Shown here piece by piece: positions 1-12,096 of a DNA stretch of 64,000 bases (positions are counted from its first letter, which is position 1; each line of letters starts with the position of its first letter). Below the pieces are notes generated by a model. It was not told the DNA's origin and did no database searches. It saw only the letters and a program-made list of their open reading frames with translations. This DNA comes from Anniella stebbinsi (taxonomy: Eukaryota > Chordata > Lepidosauria > Squamata > Anniellidae), in contig JARDYH010000002.1 in NCBI GenBank assembly GCA_029215795.1, positions 9,293,001 through 9,357,000 on the forward strand, given 5' to 3'. Both the position numbers and the translations under genes were made by a program.

Positions 1-500
1 GACTTTAAAATTCTCCAGGGGCCCTTGCTTTTATAAGCAAAGGTTTGTTTGGGGGGTGGGGTGGAATACGCCTTCCCATTTCTTACAGAATGAGCTCCTG
101 ACTTCCCTGTACAACTTTGACAGACTACCATCTACACTTGACAAGACTTGTCATCATCAAAATTTTAATATAGGAAACCCCCCACGTCCACCCCTAGAGT
201 TCCGTATTAGGCTGAAACACATCTCTGTGTTTAGACTAGATCCAGATTGATTCGACTGCCCAAGAAAAGGCCGGGTTTCACTTCCTGGCACCATTGGACA
301 GGTTGCAAATCATAACCCGCCCTAATTACCAAGCCCTGGATTTTGAGGCATGCCAACGAGGGGGTCATTCACAGGAGAAAGGGGAGGGGGTGGAACTTGA
401 GCAGTTGTGAGGTACTGAAATATGGGACAGATGGTGGAATTCATGCTATGGCATACCAACCGTTCGCTTGCTATTTTGTGGTGAAACTGAATATATATAT

Positions 501-536
<36 letters not shown>

Positions 537-1324
537 ATTATTATTACTATTTATGTAGCTGTCAAATAGACCTTTAGATGGAGAGAACTGACATATTTGT
601 AGTTGTCCATCTGCCATAGCAAAGGCTATTTTGTTCCCATTAACCTCATAAAAGGATGGAATAAAACAGTTATTTCTTCTATTATTATTTTTTGGCATGT
701 GTAGAGCCTATTCTAGGAATCCGTCATCACTGGTTGCCTCTGAGGGTCCCCATCACTAATTCAGTGGTAAGGGAATGCATGCCGAAGAATCAGCAGCAAT
801 GTCCATTCATCTGGCCGGCTGCCTACTTTGAGAAGTGTGGGGTGGCCTCACAATAGACTTCCAGTAAAACAAGACGCTGGCCTGGAATCTTCCACACATA
901 TTGCCCTTAATCTAAGGAATTCACTACCTCAAAGTCTAGGAATAGCCACTGTTTCCGGTGAATTTAAATTCTGTCCACAGCTAAATTAGCAGTTATGACC
1001 CTGGGGGACAACCCACAGGCAGTGTCCAGCACCTTCATATCATCCGTGTGGCTTCCTTGAAGCATCTGGTTGGTCAATGTGGCAAAAGGGAATAATGGAT
1101 TGTGGGTGTGATCCAGGAGCAATCTTCTTAGAGCACAATCCTATACACGGTTAGACAGAAAAAAAGTTCTACAAAAAGTACAACAATTGGATTTTGTGAG
1201 TTTGGGGACTTATCCCCCCATCCAAACATGCATGGAATTTCACCTTTACATTCTTATCTTTTCATTCTTAGGATTGCTTCAAGGGCTTGACTTTTACAAG
1301 ATGATCTCTGGATCAACTGTTCAT
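1..1324. other. Intergenic or intronic DNA, no gene recognised
   Basis: No exon-like frame or strong repeat is visible apart from the AC microsatellite listed separately. Around 1129-1160 there is a fragment reading 'gcacaatcctatacac', which resembles the short squamate-type repeat also seen at 32.6 and 37.3 kb. The open frames here are all under 100 codons and overlap simple sequence. Confidence 0.5.
503..533. repeat. (AC)n microsatellite
   Basis: About 15 uninterrupted AC dinucleotides directly follow a short TA run. The reading frames across it are low-complexity artefacts. Confidence 0.95.
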
Positions 1325-1440
1325 TTATTTATTTATTTGAAATATATATCACACTTCATTATCCAATCGCAGGTACAAAATTCATTAAAACAGCAGTCAA
1401 AATCAAATACAAATGTAAAAACAATAGCAACAGCAAAAAT
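1325..1440 (-). mobile_element. L2-type LINE 3' tail fragment
   Basis: A 'atttatttatttattt' run is followed by A-rich DNA with 'cattaaaacagcag'. This is the reverse complement of the L2-type 3' end seen better preserved at 13.85, 14.2 and 47.1 kb. Only the tail is left and no coding part is visible. Confidence 0.5.
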
Positions 1441-1756
1441 CTACCAAGCCGGCTATTAAAATCGGTAATTGTGTGGGTACACAGAAACGTTTTCATCGGG
1501 AGACTAAGAGCGTTTTCAGATGGCGGCGGTGGGGAGGAATTATGTTTCCGTGCTGTTGCTTTGTCTCCTGCTTCTTCCCACCATAGGGATGAGCAGCTTC
1601 CTCTTTCTTCACACTGGGAAGACCGAGGAAGCAAGTAGCAACCATGTGGCCCATTCAGTGGGTGGTTTTGTAGTGCAGCATCTCCTGCACACAGCAGGAA
1701 ATGGCGCCAATTCTTGTCTGAGCCAAGAAGAAATAGATTAACTGGGTTGTATTTTC

Positions 1757-2120
1757 TGTGTTCACACAGTGGCCAGCCAGCTGTCGACCAGGGACCCTCA
1801 AACAGGACGTGATGCCACAGCACTCTCCCACCCATGTTGTCCAGCAACTGGTGTCTACATGCTTACTGCCTCTGATACTGGAGAAAACAATTGGCTATCA
1901 GGAGCCATTGACAGCGTTCTCCTCAAGGAATTTATCCAACCCCCTTTTAAAGCCGTCCAAATTGGCTGCCATCGCTACATCTTGTGGTAGCGAATCTCAT
2001 AGTTTCATTATGTGCTGTGTGAAATGCATTTCCTTTGATCTGTCCTGAATCTCCCACCAACCAGCTTCAAGGGATGACCTCCAGTTTCTAGTATTATGCC
2101 TCAGTGAGGTCAGTGGTGAT
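1757..2120 (-). mobile_element. CR1-superfamily LINE 3' fragment (ACATAAGAA family)
   Basis: It begins inside the family at 'ttcacacagtggccagcc' and continues through recognisable blocks such as 'cagcaactggtgtctac' and 'tttatccaaccccctttt'. The same blocks occur in the same order at 28.5, 42.7 and 62.8 kb. Read on the minus strand these are the end of the reverse-transcriptase frame and the 3' UTR. The terminal 'acataagaagagcc' block is missing here. It is a decayed, non-coding relic. Confidence 0.8.
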
Positions 2121-3506
2121 TGGAATCTTCTGTCCAGTTGCGGACTGAGTTCTACTGAGTCACCAAGTGTCTCTGATGTGTTTTAAATGGTCGGACTGAA
2201 AGAGATAGTCTAGTCTGAAAACTCCATGATCCAGGAGGACTGCCCTAGTCCACATTCCCATTTGAACCCATTTTGAAATTTCGTGTGATCAGCAGGCACA
2301 CACAGAAATTCATTTGCCACTGATAGTCTCACATTTCAGCAAAATAATAACATAATCAAATATTATGGCTGAGTAGATCCTCCATGTACAGAAACTGTAT
2401 ATTTCTAAATACAAGATGCAGGGCCAGTCCTCCCATGAGACAGGGTGAATCCCTCATCTCAGGCTGTCGATCAGGAGGGGTGGTGGATTGAAGCCCAATC
2501 CACACAGAGCCCCGGTGCCATACTACCAGGTTGCATTCATAACCTAACCAAAGAAGGATCTACACTACTGCTTTACAGCAGTATTGAAGATCTCTGTGGT
2601 AATAGGGACATGTGGAGAATGGCTGAGCATGACCTGGTGAGAAATGGTGGGCTGGATGGGGAGGCCTAGTGGTCTGTATCCAGTGAGTGAGTCAGATATC
2701 CCCTTACTGCCGATGGAGATTACTTTGTTGTGGTGGTGTTAAGATTGCATTGGCAGAGACAAGCCCTTCCATGATGATGAACATACTTGCATGCTTCAAT
2801 CGTCTTGTAGAATAAAAGGGCCTTTGTTTGAGCAACCCTCCCCATCCTCTCCTCCTGCCATCACCAGGCAAAAGGAGCCTCTTGATTCCTTATTGGCATT
2901 TATCTGCTTGCCAAAAATGTCTACAGTCACCCCATCCCAACCTTTCTGCTGGGGGAACTAGAGCAGTCCCTGTAAGACTCAGCTATTTAGAGTGTAATCC
3001 CCAATGACAAGCTCATTATTTGCTTTTAATTTTCTGTATGCTTTTTTTTATTTTCCAGAATATGTCCCTGCATCTCTTGTCTAAAAGAAACCTCCCATAA
3101 TTTTGTATCGTTTCCCTTTGTTTGACTTTTCGGTTTTGTATAAAGCGGAGGGGGAGTTGAATTAAAAGCTAAGTCATGGACAAATGTGAAAAGCAGAGCA
3201 TCTTATATCAAGGCAGGGCAGTAACGATCTTGTCACAGCCCATGTGCCATGGCTAATAACACATGCTATACACATTTATGTAATTGTGCATGAGGAGGAA
3301 GAATCCTCTTACTCACAGATAGGACAGTGTTTTCCCTCTCTCCCTTAATCCATCTTTATTGTAAAGAGAGGGAGTACTAAAAGGTTAGCAAGTCATTCAA
3401 GCACTAATCAATGGCTATTTATATTAGAAATCTTGCTCTTGGATCCGGAGGGCTTACAAGATGAACTAGAGGTGCAGTTAGCTTATGTCAACTCTCCAGT
3501 CAACTC

Positions 3507-3509
<3 letters not shown>
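2121..3509. other. Unassigned DNA, no gene recognised
   Basis: AT-rich and moderately unique sequence without a convincing exon, splice-site pair or repeat structure. Confidence 0.4.

Positions 3510-3547
<38 letters not shown>
3510..3547. repeat. (CA)n microsatellite
   Basis: About 18 uninterrupted CA units, with no open frame of interest through it. Confidence 0.95.
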
Positions 3548-3549
<2 letters not shown>

Positions 3550-4561
3550 TGATGGTTCCACTTGGTACTTGCATCACAGCAAACTGGAATAGAGAGCGTG
3601 AATAAGAAAAAAAAGGGCGGAGCTTTGCCGATAGAGTTTAGCTTAGTTTCTCAGTGACTGGTTCCATCTTGAAGCTCATTCCATGTCAAGTTCATAGATC
3701 TTCCCCCCCCCCCCCATTTCGATTAAAAAAAACTTACCTTACCAGCGAGGAGCCGATGCTCCTAGCCGCCAGCTCAAGGAAAAGCCAGAGTGGCGCCCCT
3801 CCCGTTTGGTTACACTGTGAAATTGTGATACCAAGTTCTTTTCAATCTTCTTGTCAAAGTAGTATCGTTATAGTGTTAAAATAACATGAAATATATTGAA
3901 TATGTACAGTTACTGAAGAAGATGCTTGAAACGTTCTAGTATAAACCAGTATTACCATTTTTTTTGTGTGTATTCAACGTTCTCTAACACTATTTGTTTT
4001 TGTATATTCAACATTTTTGTGCATTCAACATTCTTGAACACTAATTGTTGAACTGGCTCTTACAATACTCAGATCATGTATTCAACACTTTTCTAATACT
4101 ATTGTTGAACTGGATTGTATAATATCCAGGGTGGAATTGATAAAAAAACATTGTTAAACTTATGAAAAAAAAATGTCCTTCTAGCATGTATGAATGTTTA
4201 TATGTTGTGCAATGAATTCTTATATATTTAACACAGTTGCATAGATCTGTCATTTCTATCTTATGAGTCCTTCTTAACACAGAGGGGCTATCTTTAATAT
4301 ATAAAAAAACAATTATTAGATAAAATGACCCCTGGGTGCATACGTATATTCATTCACATGTTTATAGTATTTTCGTGATACAACATTGACGGAAAAAGCT
4401 TCAGGACCTTGACTCTCTCCTGGAAGAGGGTCTTTCCTATTTTAACATGAGAACCAGAGAAAAACAACAAAACAAATCTGTGCAATGCAACACAAAATTT
4501 CATAGATCTCTCTTTGTCTCTCCCCCTCCCCCAAATAAATTCAATAGTATCTCCCTTTCCA

Positions 4562-4607
<46 letters not shown>

Positions 4608-5000
4608 CAAAAAGAATGCTGTAGGAACCCCAATGAGCACACAGAATCAAGGGCTGGCATTCCCTCCCCCGAACACTGTGATTGGATGAGAACATAACAC
4701 GGTCACGGACAACACTGTGGCAATTCCTAATTGGTTAGCCGCAGATGTCAATATCAATTGTCCAAACTATCCCACCCCATCAGCCAATGTTCCTTATTGG
4801 GAGGTTTTCAATAAGCCACACCACACACACAAAATGGTCGAATAATTTAGGGGATGTTAGAAGCTCCGATTAAGCACGTCTCCACTCTGAAATGATTTGA
4901 TTGGTTTAGAAGTGGCCAATCCCTGCTCTGGAAAATCGAATGCACTGCAGACGTTCATGGTTATCAGATAATTCTGGGGCGGAGTGCACACCCTGAATAG
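3548..5000. other. Unassigned AT-rich DNA
   Basis: It contains a C homopolymer near 3704-3715 and several related phrases of the type 'ttcaacattcttgaacacta' at about 3973-4110, a weak degenerate tandem pattern. No gene was recognised. The CT microsatellite is listed separately. Confidence 0.4.
4566..4604. repeat. (CT)n microsatellite
   Basis: About 19 uninterrupted CT units. The Arg-Glu and Ser-Leu repeat frames across it are artefacts of the dinucleotide. Confidence 0.95.
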
Positions 5001-5478
5001 AGAATCATAGTTAAGTACAGTTGGAAGGGGCCTATGAAACCATTAAGTCCAATCCCCCACTCAATGCGGGAATCTACCTTAAAGCATACCTGAAAGATGG
5101 CTGTCCAGTTGCCTCTTGAATGCCTCTATTGTGGGAGAGCCCACGACTTCCTGAGGTCATTGGTTCCATTGGCATACTGCTCTAACAGGAAGTTTTTCCT
5201 GATGTCCATCTGGAATCTGGCTTCCTGTAACTTGAGCCCATTATTCCATGTCCTGCACTCTGAGATGATTGAGAAGAGATCCTGTCCCTCCTCTGTGTGA
5301 CAACCTTTCAAGTGTTTGAAGAGTGCTATCATGTCTCACCTCAGTCTTCTCTACTCCAGACTAAAAATGCTCAGTTCTTTCAGTCTCTCCTCATAGGGCT
5401 TTGTTTCCAGACCCCTGATCATCCTTGTTGCCCTTCTCTGAACCTCCTCCAGCTTGTCTGCATCCTTGCTGGGAAGAA
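5001..5478 (-). mobile_element. CR1 LINE, 3' end, truncated
   Basis: The plus strand begins with 'agaatcatag' and 'ttggaaggggcc', which is the reverse complement of a CR1 3' terminus. It runs through the 3' UTR into the end of the reverse-transcriptase frame. Read on the minus strand, the frame encodes phrases such as FQMDIRKNF and LFKHLKGCHTEEGQDLFS, known from CR1 proteins. It is 5'-truncated, as usual for LINE copies, and broken by substitutions. Confidence 0.9.
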
Positions 5479-5481
5479 TAA

Positions 5482-5645
5482 TAGAATCATAGAATTGTAG
5501 AGTTGGAAGGGGTCTACAAGGCCTTCGAGTCCAACCCCCTGCTCAATGCAGGAATCCACATTAAAGCATAACAGACAGGTGGCTGTCCAGCTGCCTCTTG
5601 AATGGCTCTAGCATGGGAGAGCCCACATCCTCCCTAGGTAATTAA
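5482..5645 (-). mobile_element. Second short CR1 LINE 3' end
   Basis: A new CR1 terminus ('atagaatcatagaattgtag') starts directly where the previous CR1 fragment breaks off. It carries only about 160 bp of 3' UTR. Two CR1 pieces in the same orientation side by side suggest one landed in, or next to, the other. Confidence 0.85.
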
Positions 5646-6427
5646 TATGTTGAGTCAGGAAAACTTGGCAGTCCTCACTGGTCCTCCAAGGTACCATTTT
5701 ACAGGGCGGGTGTGTGTGGAATGGCAGCTTGGCCTTGTTTTTCTGTAAATCCCCATTTCTACAAATGGTTGACATAAGATTGTGCAAGATTACATAAAAT
5801 GGCAGCTTGGTGAGGGATCAGACAGCTGCACGTCACTTGACGGGTGCCCATAGACTGCCCTGTGGCTTGCAAGAGTCCAGCAAGCGGTGCACAGCAAGGG
5901 ACGTGGGGAGTTCGTTTATCCCTACTTATCAGTATTGTCATATTTCATGACATTTCATCTCTCAGTATAGTGTAGGAGGTTGAAGATTCACCTCTGACCC
6001 AAAAGTGTGAACTGACTCAGACTACATTACTCTGTTGCTGAACGATTTGGAGTTCTGAACCTCCATAAGATTAAAAAATCCAAGAATGAAAATAAAGCAT
6101 TTTTTATTATTACTGATAACCCATCCAGCATAAGTAAGGAGATGATCATCTTCAAGGGAGTAACAGATTGTCTTTCTGAGACCAAAATGCAACGGGAAAG
6201 ACCGGATCGATGTTGCATCTCTTAATTTAGATGATCATGAAGAAACAGGGACAGATATCTAAAGCAGAGGGTTTTAGCTTGGCTCAGTGGGCTGTGAAGA
6301 GCTAATGGCCATCTAGTCTAACCTCTACCCCAATGATAGGATCACTCACCAGCTAGTTCCCATAAAGCAAACAAGGGCTTGCTTTGAATTGAATAAGGGT
6401 AAAAGGCAATATTGAATCTCTGCAAGT
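5646..6427. other. Unassigned DNA
   Basis: No gene or clear repeat is seen. Around 6280-6420 the text ('gccatctagtctaacctctacc') is vaguely LINE-like but too decayed to place. Confidence 0.35.
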
Positions 6428-6630
6428 GAAAAGGCTCCATTATACTACCCAGACCAGTGGTCCATCAAGTCTAGTGTAGTCAACTCTGACTGGCAGAAAG
6501 TGGGTCTCAAAAGCCTTGAGCAGAGAACTTTCCCAACCCTTTTGCCTGACACTGTTTTGCTAGAGATGCTGGGGAAGGAACTGCCTATATCCAAACCATG
6601 CATTCGACAATTGAGCTATGAGGCCCCCTA
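6428..6630 (-). mobile_element. tRNA-derived SINE, degenerate
   Basis: The reverse complement starts with a tRNA-like head containing 'CATAGCTCAATTG', a degenerate A box. A degraded B-box region follows ('ccccagcatctctag'), then a tail with 'ctgccagtcagagt' and 'gatggaccactggtct'. This matches the common reptile tRNA-SINE layout of promoter head followed by conserved tail. Not a functional tRNA: the cloverleaf positions are lost. Confidence 0.75.
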
Positions 6631-6696
6631 ACCATATTTGTTCCAAACACTTGGGAGTGAACCACTGAAATGCATAAGAGTAGAAAAAAAAACTCT

Positions 6697-7111
6697 GGCT
6701 CTTTCCACACCATAGGGGTGTAGAGGGCGGGGAGCGGGCGATCCCAGAAGTAGCTACTTCTGGGATCATCACTCTCAAGCCACATGTAACGGGCGCGACG
6801 GCCCGGGCTGCTCCTGGGCCATCAGAGATCACTCCTGCCATTTTGTTTTGTTTTTTAAACAGAGAAGAGCGCTCCTGCACTCCAGTGCAAAAGGAAGTAT
6901 ATATTAAAAAATGTTGCGTACGATCACACCTCCTCCTCCCCCCCCCGCCATCCTGGGGATGGCGATTTTGTGTCTCCCCCCTCTCCTGATGGCCTTGGAG
7001 CATCTTCTGCGGCCCGTCCCTCCCCTCCCCCGGTATTCCTTGTGCATCATGTGGACTCACACAGAGCAGCCAGGGTCCATCCCAGGCGTTTTGCCTGATG
7101 TGGAAAGGGCC
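6697..7111. mobile_element. Harbinger-like MITE, family H1
   Basis: The ends form an inverted repeat, GGCTCTTTCCACACC at the left and GATGTGGAAAGGGCC at the right. It is flanked on both sides by the 3-bp duplication 'tct'. The interior shares phrases such as 'atcctggggatggc' with copies at 8.6, 10.6, 24.8 and 47.8 kb. Three-base target duplications are typical of the PIF/Harbinger superfamily, though the usual target is TWA. There is no transposase, so movement must have been in trans. Confidence 0.7.
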
Positions 7112-8350
7112 TCTGTCAAAACTTTCTTGCTGTCTATGGGAGACACGATAGCAGAGCCCTCTGTTTTCAGTTCAACTTGCACTGGAAAATTTGGCAGAGA
7201 TGCATCATGATGCCAATCGCTGGGGTGAGAATATATGCTGGGATACAGACAGGAACCCACCGACCCCCCTTCAAGGTCTGGGTAACAAAGTCTTTCTGGC
7301 TCTGATGTTTCATTCTGCCCCTCACTTCTGTCTCCTTGCACACCTCAGGCAGCCCACTAGGCGGAGCTTAATAAGCCTTCTTCCCTTGCTGCCTAACTGG
7401 GATGGTAAAACCAGGGGTCAGGTGCCTGAATGGCCACCATACATAGATGGTGGGCAATATTTGGCCTAGAGGGTCTCAAATTGTACAGCCTCATAAAGTT
7501 TGGAGATTTCAAGAAAAGAGAGGGATCAGGGCCACACAAGACAACAGTGTGCTTATGGGTGCAGTAGGATCCTAATGCATGTGTTAGAGTGAGTGGCGAT
7601 GGAACCAGGGGAGAGTCGTTAGCCTGGAATACCAAGGTATGGTATTGTATTCCATGGCACAACTTCCAAAGGTGATGCCACTCTATGGAGATACTCAGTG
7701 GTGATGGGGTGCGTTACCCTAAAAAGTGGCTAGATGGTGCTAGACCACAAGTGTGTGACAGCCTTGGAGTGCCATCTGTCCAGTTGATAGGAAGCCGTAA
7801 GACTTAGATCTAAGCATATGTGCAAATCAGGTTGTAAAACCAGACTTAAAAGTGCTTTCCTTATAAGCCCAGTTCAAACATTCATTACAGTCGGCAGGTG
7901 CGCTTAGTAGAAATTGGGGAGCAAATACCTCTGTTCTCCTGGCAGCTACAGTGTATGACCACAACACATAGCCAGAGATGCAACTCACCAGAATTGAATA
8001 AATTAGAACTTTTACATTAATTTGCCCAACACGCTTTCAAAGTGAGATTATTTCTATTGTTTAGGCACCAATTTTCACTTGACGTCTCTCCCATTTTATA
8101 AAGTCAATGTTTTAGCTCTCAGAAATGAGAGAAATCATATGTTTGGTCTGATTTTTAAAAAAATCCTGTGTGAATAAATGAATGAATTCATTTATTCATC
8201 CAATTCTTTTCCATTTTCACGCATTATTTTGGTTACCAGAAATGAATCCAGAGGAGTTGTTGTGTTAGTCTGTTGCAGCAAAAACAACAAAGAGTATTCT
8301 GGACCACAATAAATTACCACCACTCATGCATCCAGTTTATACATTCTCGA
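7112..8350. other. Unassigned DNA
   Basis: No gene, RNA or clear repeat was recognised. Open frames are under 100 codons and show no familiar motif. Confidence 0.35.
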
Positions 8351-8392
8351 AGATAGATAGATGATAGATAGATGATAGATAGATAGATAGAT

Positions 8393-8427
<35 letters not shown>

Positions 8428-8437
8428 GATAGATAGA
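8351..8437. repeat. (GATA)n microsatellite with phase slips
   Basis: About 87 bp of GATA tetranucleotides, interrupted several times by 'gat' triplets that shift the phase. Confidence 0.95.
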
Positions 8438-8565
8438 GTAATGAATGAACAGATTTTAAAATGTGAACTGTTTCGGCATAAAATTCCAGCAGCTTCTTGG
8501 AGCCCGAGTATGCCAGTGAAACCCTATAGACTAGATGGCTTTGTCCCTTGGGTGGTCCTCATTTA

Positions 8566-9052
8566 GGCCATGTCTACACCATGCTTTTTTCCTCTGGGTC
8601 GTTCCTGTGCATCCAAACAATGTACAGGGGATCCCGGGGGCAGGCAGGAATGATCCCTCCATTTTCCAGGGATAACTGGTTCCCCAGTTATCCATATTTT
8701 CCTGCAGTCCCGGGACCATCCCGAGGACAGCGGGAGGTGTGACCATCACTCCCACCTCCTCGTGAGTAGTGCGGCCTTCAAAGCGGACATGGAGCTGTAG
8801 GGAAGGCTCCGTACCCATGGGGTATGGAGATAAACAATTTTGCCATCCCTGGGATGGGGGGGGGCGAGGGTTGGGTGCGGGTGGTTTTTTAAAAACCTTT
8901 TTCCGTGCGGGGCCGCGGGGCTCCTCTGTGACATCCCTCTTGTCTTCTGGGATGTCGCGCTGTCATCTATACCCTGGGGGAGGATCGCAGAAGCAGGTCA
9001 GTCCGCGATCCTCCCCCCTCCTTCCCTCTACACCCATAGGTGTAGGTGAGCC
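8566..9052. mobile_element. Harbinger-like MITE, family H1
   Basis: The left end is GGCCATGTCTACACC and the right end contains 'tacacccataggtgtagg'. Flanks 'tta' and 'ttc' differ at one base, an imperfect 3-bp duplication. The interior is GC-rich and shares 'ccatccctgggatgg' and 'gatcctccccc' with the other H1 copies. No coding capacity. Confidence 0.65.
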
Positions 9053-10561
9053 TTCAGAGGAGGGCTAAGAGAAGGAACAACAACAAAAAGAGTCATTTTG
9101 TTCTGCTAGGAAGCTGAACGTCAGAGAACTGAATTATGCTAATGGACACTTACCACTTTGTATAAAATAAACTGAACTGATATTCGTGTATAGCAGAATC
9201 TCAAGGGGTTGGAGAATCATTTTTGTACCTTTGGGATTTATTATAATTATATCGTTATTGCAGGGCTAATACCTTGAGCGACTATGTTTGAGTTACAAAT
9301 TGTGGACAAGGGGGCAGGAATTCACGACATTTTCCCCAAAGGTAGGAGAAATTCCATTTTTTTGGGGTGGGGCTCACTGTTAGCAGGAAAGTAAAACAGC
9401 TTCTTTCTTAAGATCATTAGTTTTGTTGCTGCTGCAAGTAGCAATAACTGTGTTGGCTGCCATTTTGAATCATCCACAGTACCTCAGATCCTAGCCTATT
9501 TTGGGGGATTTGGGGGACAAAAATGATAGTCATGGCGGAGAGTGTTTGGAGAAAAATCTGCAAAGTGGTCTTTTTTTGAAGGGTTAAGAAGGGTGAGAGG
9601 CAGAAATCTCAGAAATTTTCTGAGAAAAATGTCTTCTGAGAAATTTTACCTCAGCTCTAATTCCTTCCCACACACCCCTTTTTGTGAAACAGAACTGGAA
9701 TTTTCAATATGTAAAAGGATAAAATGGATGCTTTGTTGTGGGCCCACATTCCCAAATTGTCTTGTCTGGATTTGCCTGCTAAAAGTCTATCAAAACTGGA
9801 AACTTGGAATGGTCTGACCCAGCCTGGCCAAGCAAAATGGGCACCACAAAATGTTTACCTACATGAATGTATTAATTGGAGATGTGAATCTACCTTTTGA
9901 ACCAAATGTAGTCAATTCTGCTTCCTATATGATAGATGATTGGAGATAAGATGATTCTATTCCTGTTATCCATGCGCAAAGTGTAACTAAAGAAACAGGA
10001 GTTAATATTCCTATTTTATTGGTATAGTAGGTGTGGAATTTAGTCGGCGCAACTGGGAAAATGTGAAGCTGAGGCAATAAAAGTTTTCCTGGCACATCTG
10101 TTTATTAAATAAACCATCAGCCTCCATTGAGGAAACAACACTTTAGAGGTAGTAAACCATGGTTCTTTTGATCCAGACTTGGCATGAAGAAGCTCGTCTT
10201 ATTTTGAGAGGAGAAGAAAACAAGCTTAATCGACTTCCCAATTAAGACAAAGTAGCTGGTTTATAAACCACTGACTCTCACTGACATCCATCGGACAATA
10301 TCTCCTGAAAGCTGTATAATTTTCCTTTCCAGGATTTTTCGTTCAGCTGGGTTGCTAGTGAATGTATGCTATTTTAATACCCCAAATTAGACCTTTTAGC
10401 CTATCCAGTGGGGTTTCCAGTTGATGTGTCTTCCCCCATTCCTCCCTTCCATCATCCCATATTTTTGGGTCCCATTGATTCATATATGGGACCAGCTGCT
10501 TTGCCCCAAATTGCTTTGCGGTTGCTATTCCAAGTTAGTGTTAACAGACTCATCCCTGTAA
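9053..10561. other. Unassigned AT-rich DNA
   Basis: Around 9300-9660 there are repeated phrases ('gaaattcc', 'gagaaattttacc') suggesting an old degenerate repeat. No gene recognised. Confidence 0.35.
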
Positions 10562-11513
10562 GGGCTCATCCACATCTATGAGCCTTCCGAGATGGGATGG
10601 GGGAAATCTCGGGCTTTCTGGCTTCCAGGATCCTCCCCCAGTGGAAAGGGGGATGTCCGGCCGAGCGTGTGGTTTTATTTTGGGAAGGAGGAGCAGGTCA
10701 CGCAATTGCGCGGCCCCAATCCTCCACAAAAAAGTGAGCAAAAGAGGGGAAAAAACACCAAAAGCTTGACACTGAAAAGTGCCTGCAGCCATCTTGGGGA
10801 TGGTAAAACTGCTGCCCCCCCCCATGCAGCTCTGTACCAATTTGCAAAGCCTCACTACTTGCGGGGAGGAGGGAGGACCTTGGAGCCCACCCCACCCCAC
10901 CCACGGTCCTCAGGGTTGTCAGGGGACCACGGGAAAAACCAGGTAAAACACGGTTGCAGCTATCCCAGGGAAAGTGAGTGGCCGTCACCAGTTGACCCCG
11001 GATCCTATGTGCACCCGGGATCCTCTCCCAGCATACAAAGCCAGCACGACATCCCGGAAGCCAAGAGGGATGTTCTGGCACAGTGTGGTTTTGAGGTTTC
11101 TTTTGGCAGAAGGAGCCTGTCGTGCAATTGAGTGGCCCCAATCCTCCCAAAAAGTAAGTAAAAAACAACAACGTAAAACGCTGCGCCAAAAAGCAAGAGC
11201 AGCCATCCTGGGGTTGGCAAAATTGCTCCTCCCCCCACCCCCAATGGGTATGGGGTCACCCTGTGCAGCTCTGTGCCCATTTAAAGAGCCCTGCTACTCA
11301 CGGGGAGGAGAGAGGACCTGGGAGCCCACACCACCCGTGGTCCTTGCGGTTATCTTGGGTCCATGGGAAAAACCAGGATACGCTTCATCCATTTTATCCT
11401 AGGGAAACTGACAGGTCATCCCCGGTTGACCGCAGGATCCCCTGTGCATCATTTGGATACACAGGGACACCCTCAAGCTGACCCCGGGGTCACTGCCTGG
11501 TGTGGATATGCCC
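10562..11513. mobile_element. Long Harbinger-like MITE (H1) with internal duplication and TAA target site
   Basis: The ends GGGCTCATCCACATC and (as inverted complement) GGGCATATCCACACC match at 12 of 15 bases. Both sides carry the 3-bp duplication 'taa', the classical PIF/Harbinger target. The interior contains two direct copies of about 420-435 bp. For example, 'ggccccaatcct' recurs at 10712 and 11134, and 'gggaaaaaccagg' at 10931 and 11365. At 952 bp it is about twice the length of its relatives, which the duplication explains. The frames through it are GC-driven artefacts. Confidence 0.8.
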
Positions 11514-11780
11514 TAACTGTGTCTAGATCTGAGTGAGCAGCTTCTGGGGATGGGTGTGTGTGCACTGCATTGCTCCACCGACCACACCGGGAGGCACATG
11601 CCTGCCCCTCACCACAGCACCATCAAATTTGCTACCAAAATTCAGTGATGCGAGGGTGGCAACCCCCCCCCCCAATCAAATAAACTGGTGTATCTTCCTT
11701 TTAAACAGGCTGTGTGCTCCCTGCATACCTTGTTTTTAAGCAGCGGAGTCTGGTGGCTCTCATGTCATTGAAGCTGTGAA

Positions 11781-12096
11781 TAGGCTGACCGGATAAAATT
11801 CAGGTCAGGACTCATGTAACTTTAACCGTTGTAGAGAAAAGGGAATTTCAGCCAGTGTCATTTGTATGCAATTAGTTCCTGGTGAAATTCCCTCTTCATC
11901 ACAACAGTTAAAGTTGCAGGCACTATACTAGAGTGACCATATACAAAAGAAGGCAGGGCGCCTGCAACTTTAACTGTTGTGATGAAGAGGGAATTTCACC
12001 AGGAACTAATTGCATACAAATGACGCTGAAATTCCCTTTTCTCTACAACTGTTAAAGTTACATGAGCCCTGTCCTCCTTTTCATATGGTCAGCCTA
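11781..12096 (-). mobile_element. Palindromic hAT-like MITE, copy 1 (hybrid ends)
   Basis: The ends are TAGGCTGACC and GGTCAGCCTA, and the two halves are inverted copies. The left end has the 'gataaaattcaggtcagg' subtype, while the right end has the 'gtcctccttttcatatgg' subtype. The central asymmetry (internal end 'tagagtgaccatata') is in minus orientation. The 8-bp flanks 'gctgtgaa' and 'ctgctagg' do not match. Mixed ends plus no target duplication suggest recombination between two copies. Confidence 0.85.

Noticed and set aside
56..698. Several small frames around the AC microsatellite
   Set aside because: They run through dinucleotide repeats and have no recognisable motif or splice sites.
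10592..11402. Frames of 142-179 codons at 10.6-11.4 kb
   Set aside because: They fall inside the duplicated H1 MITE and occur in parallel on both strands.
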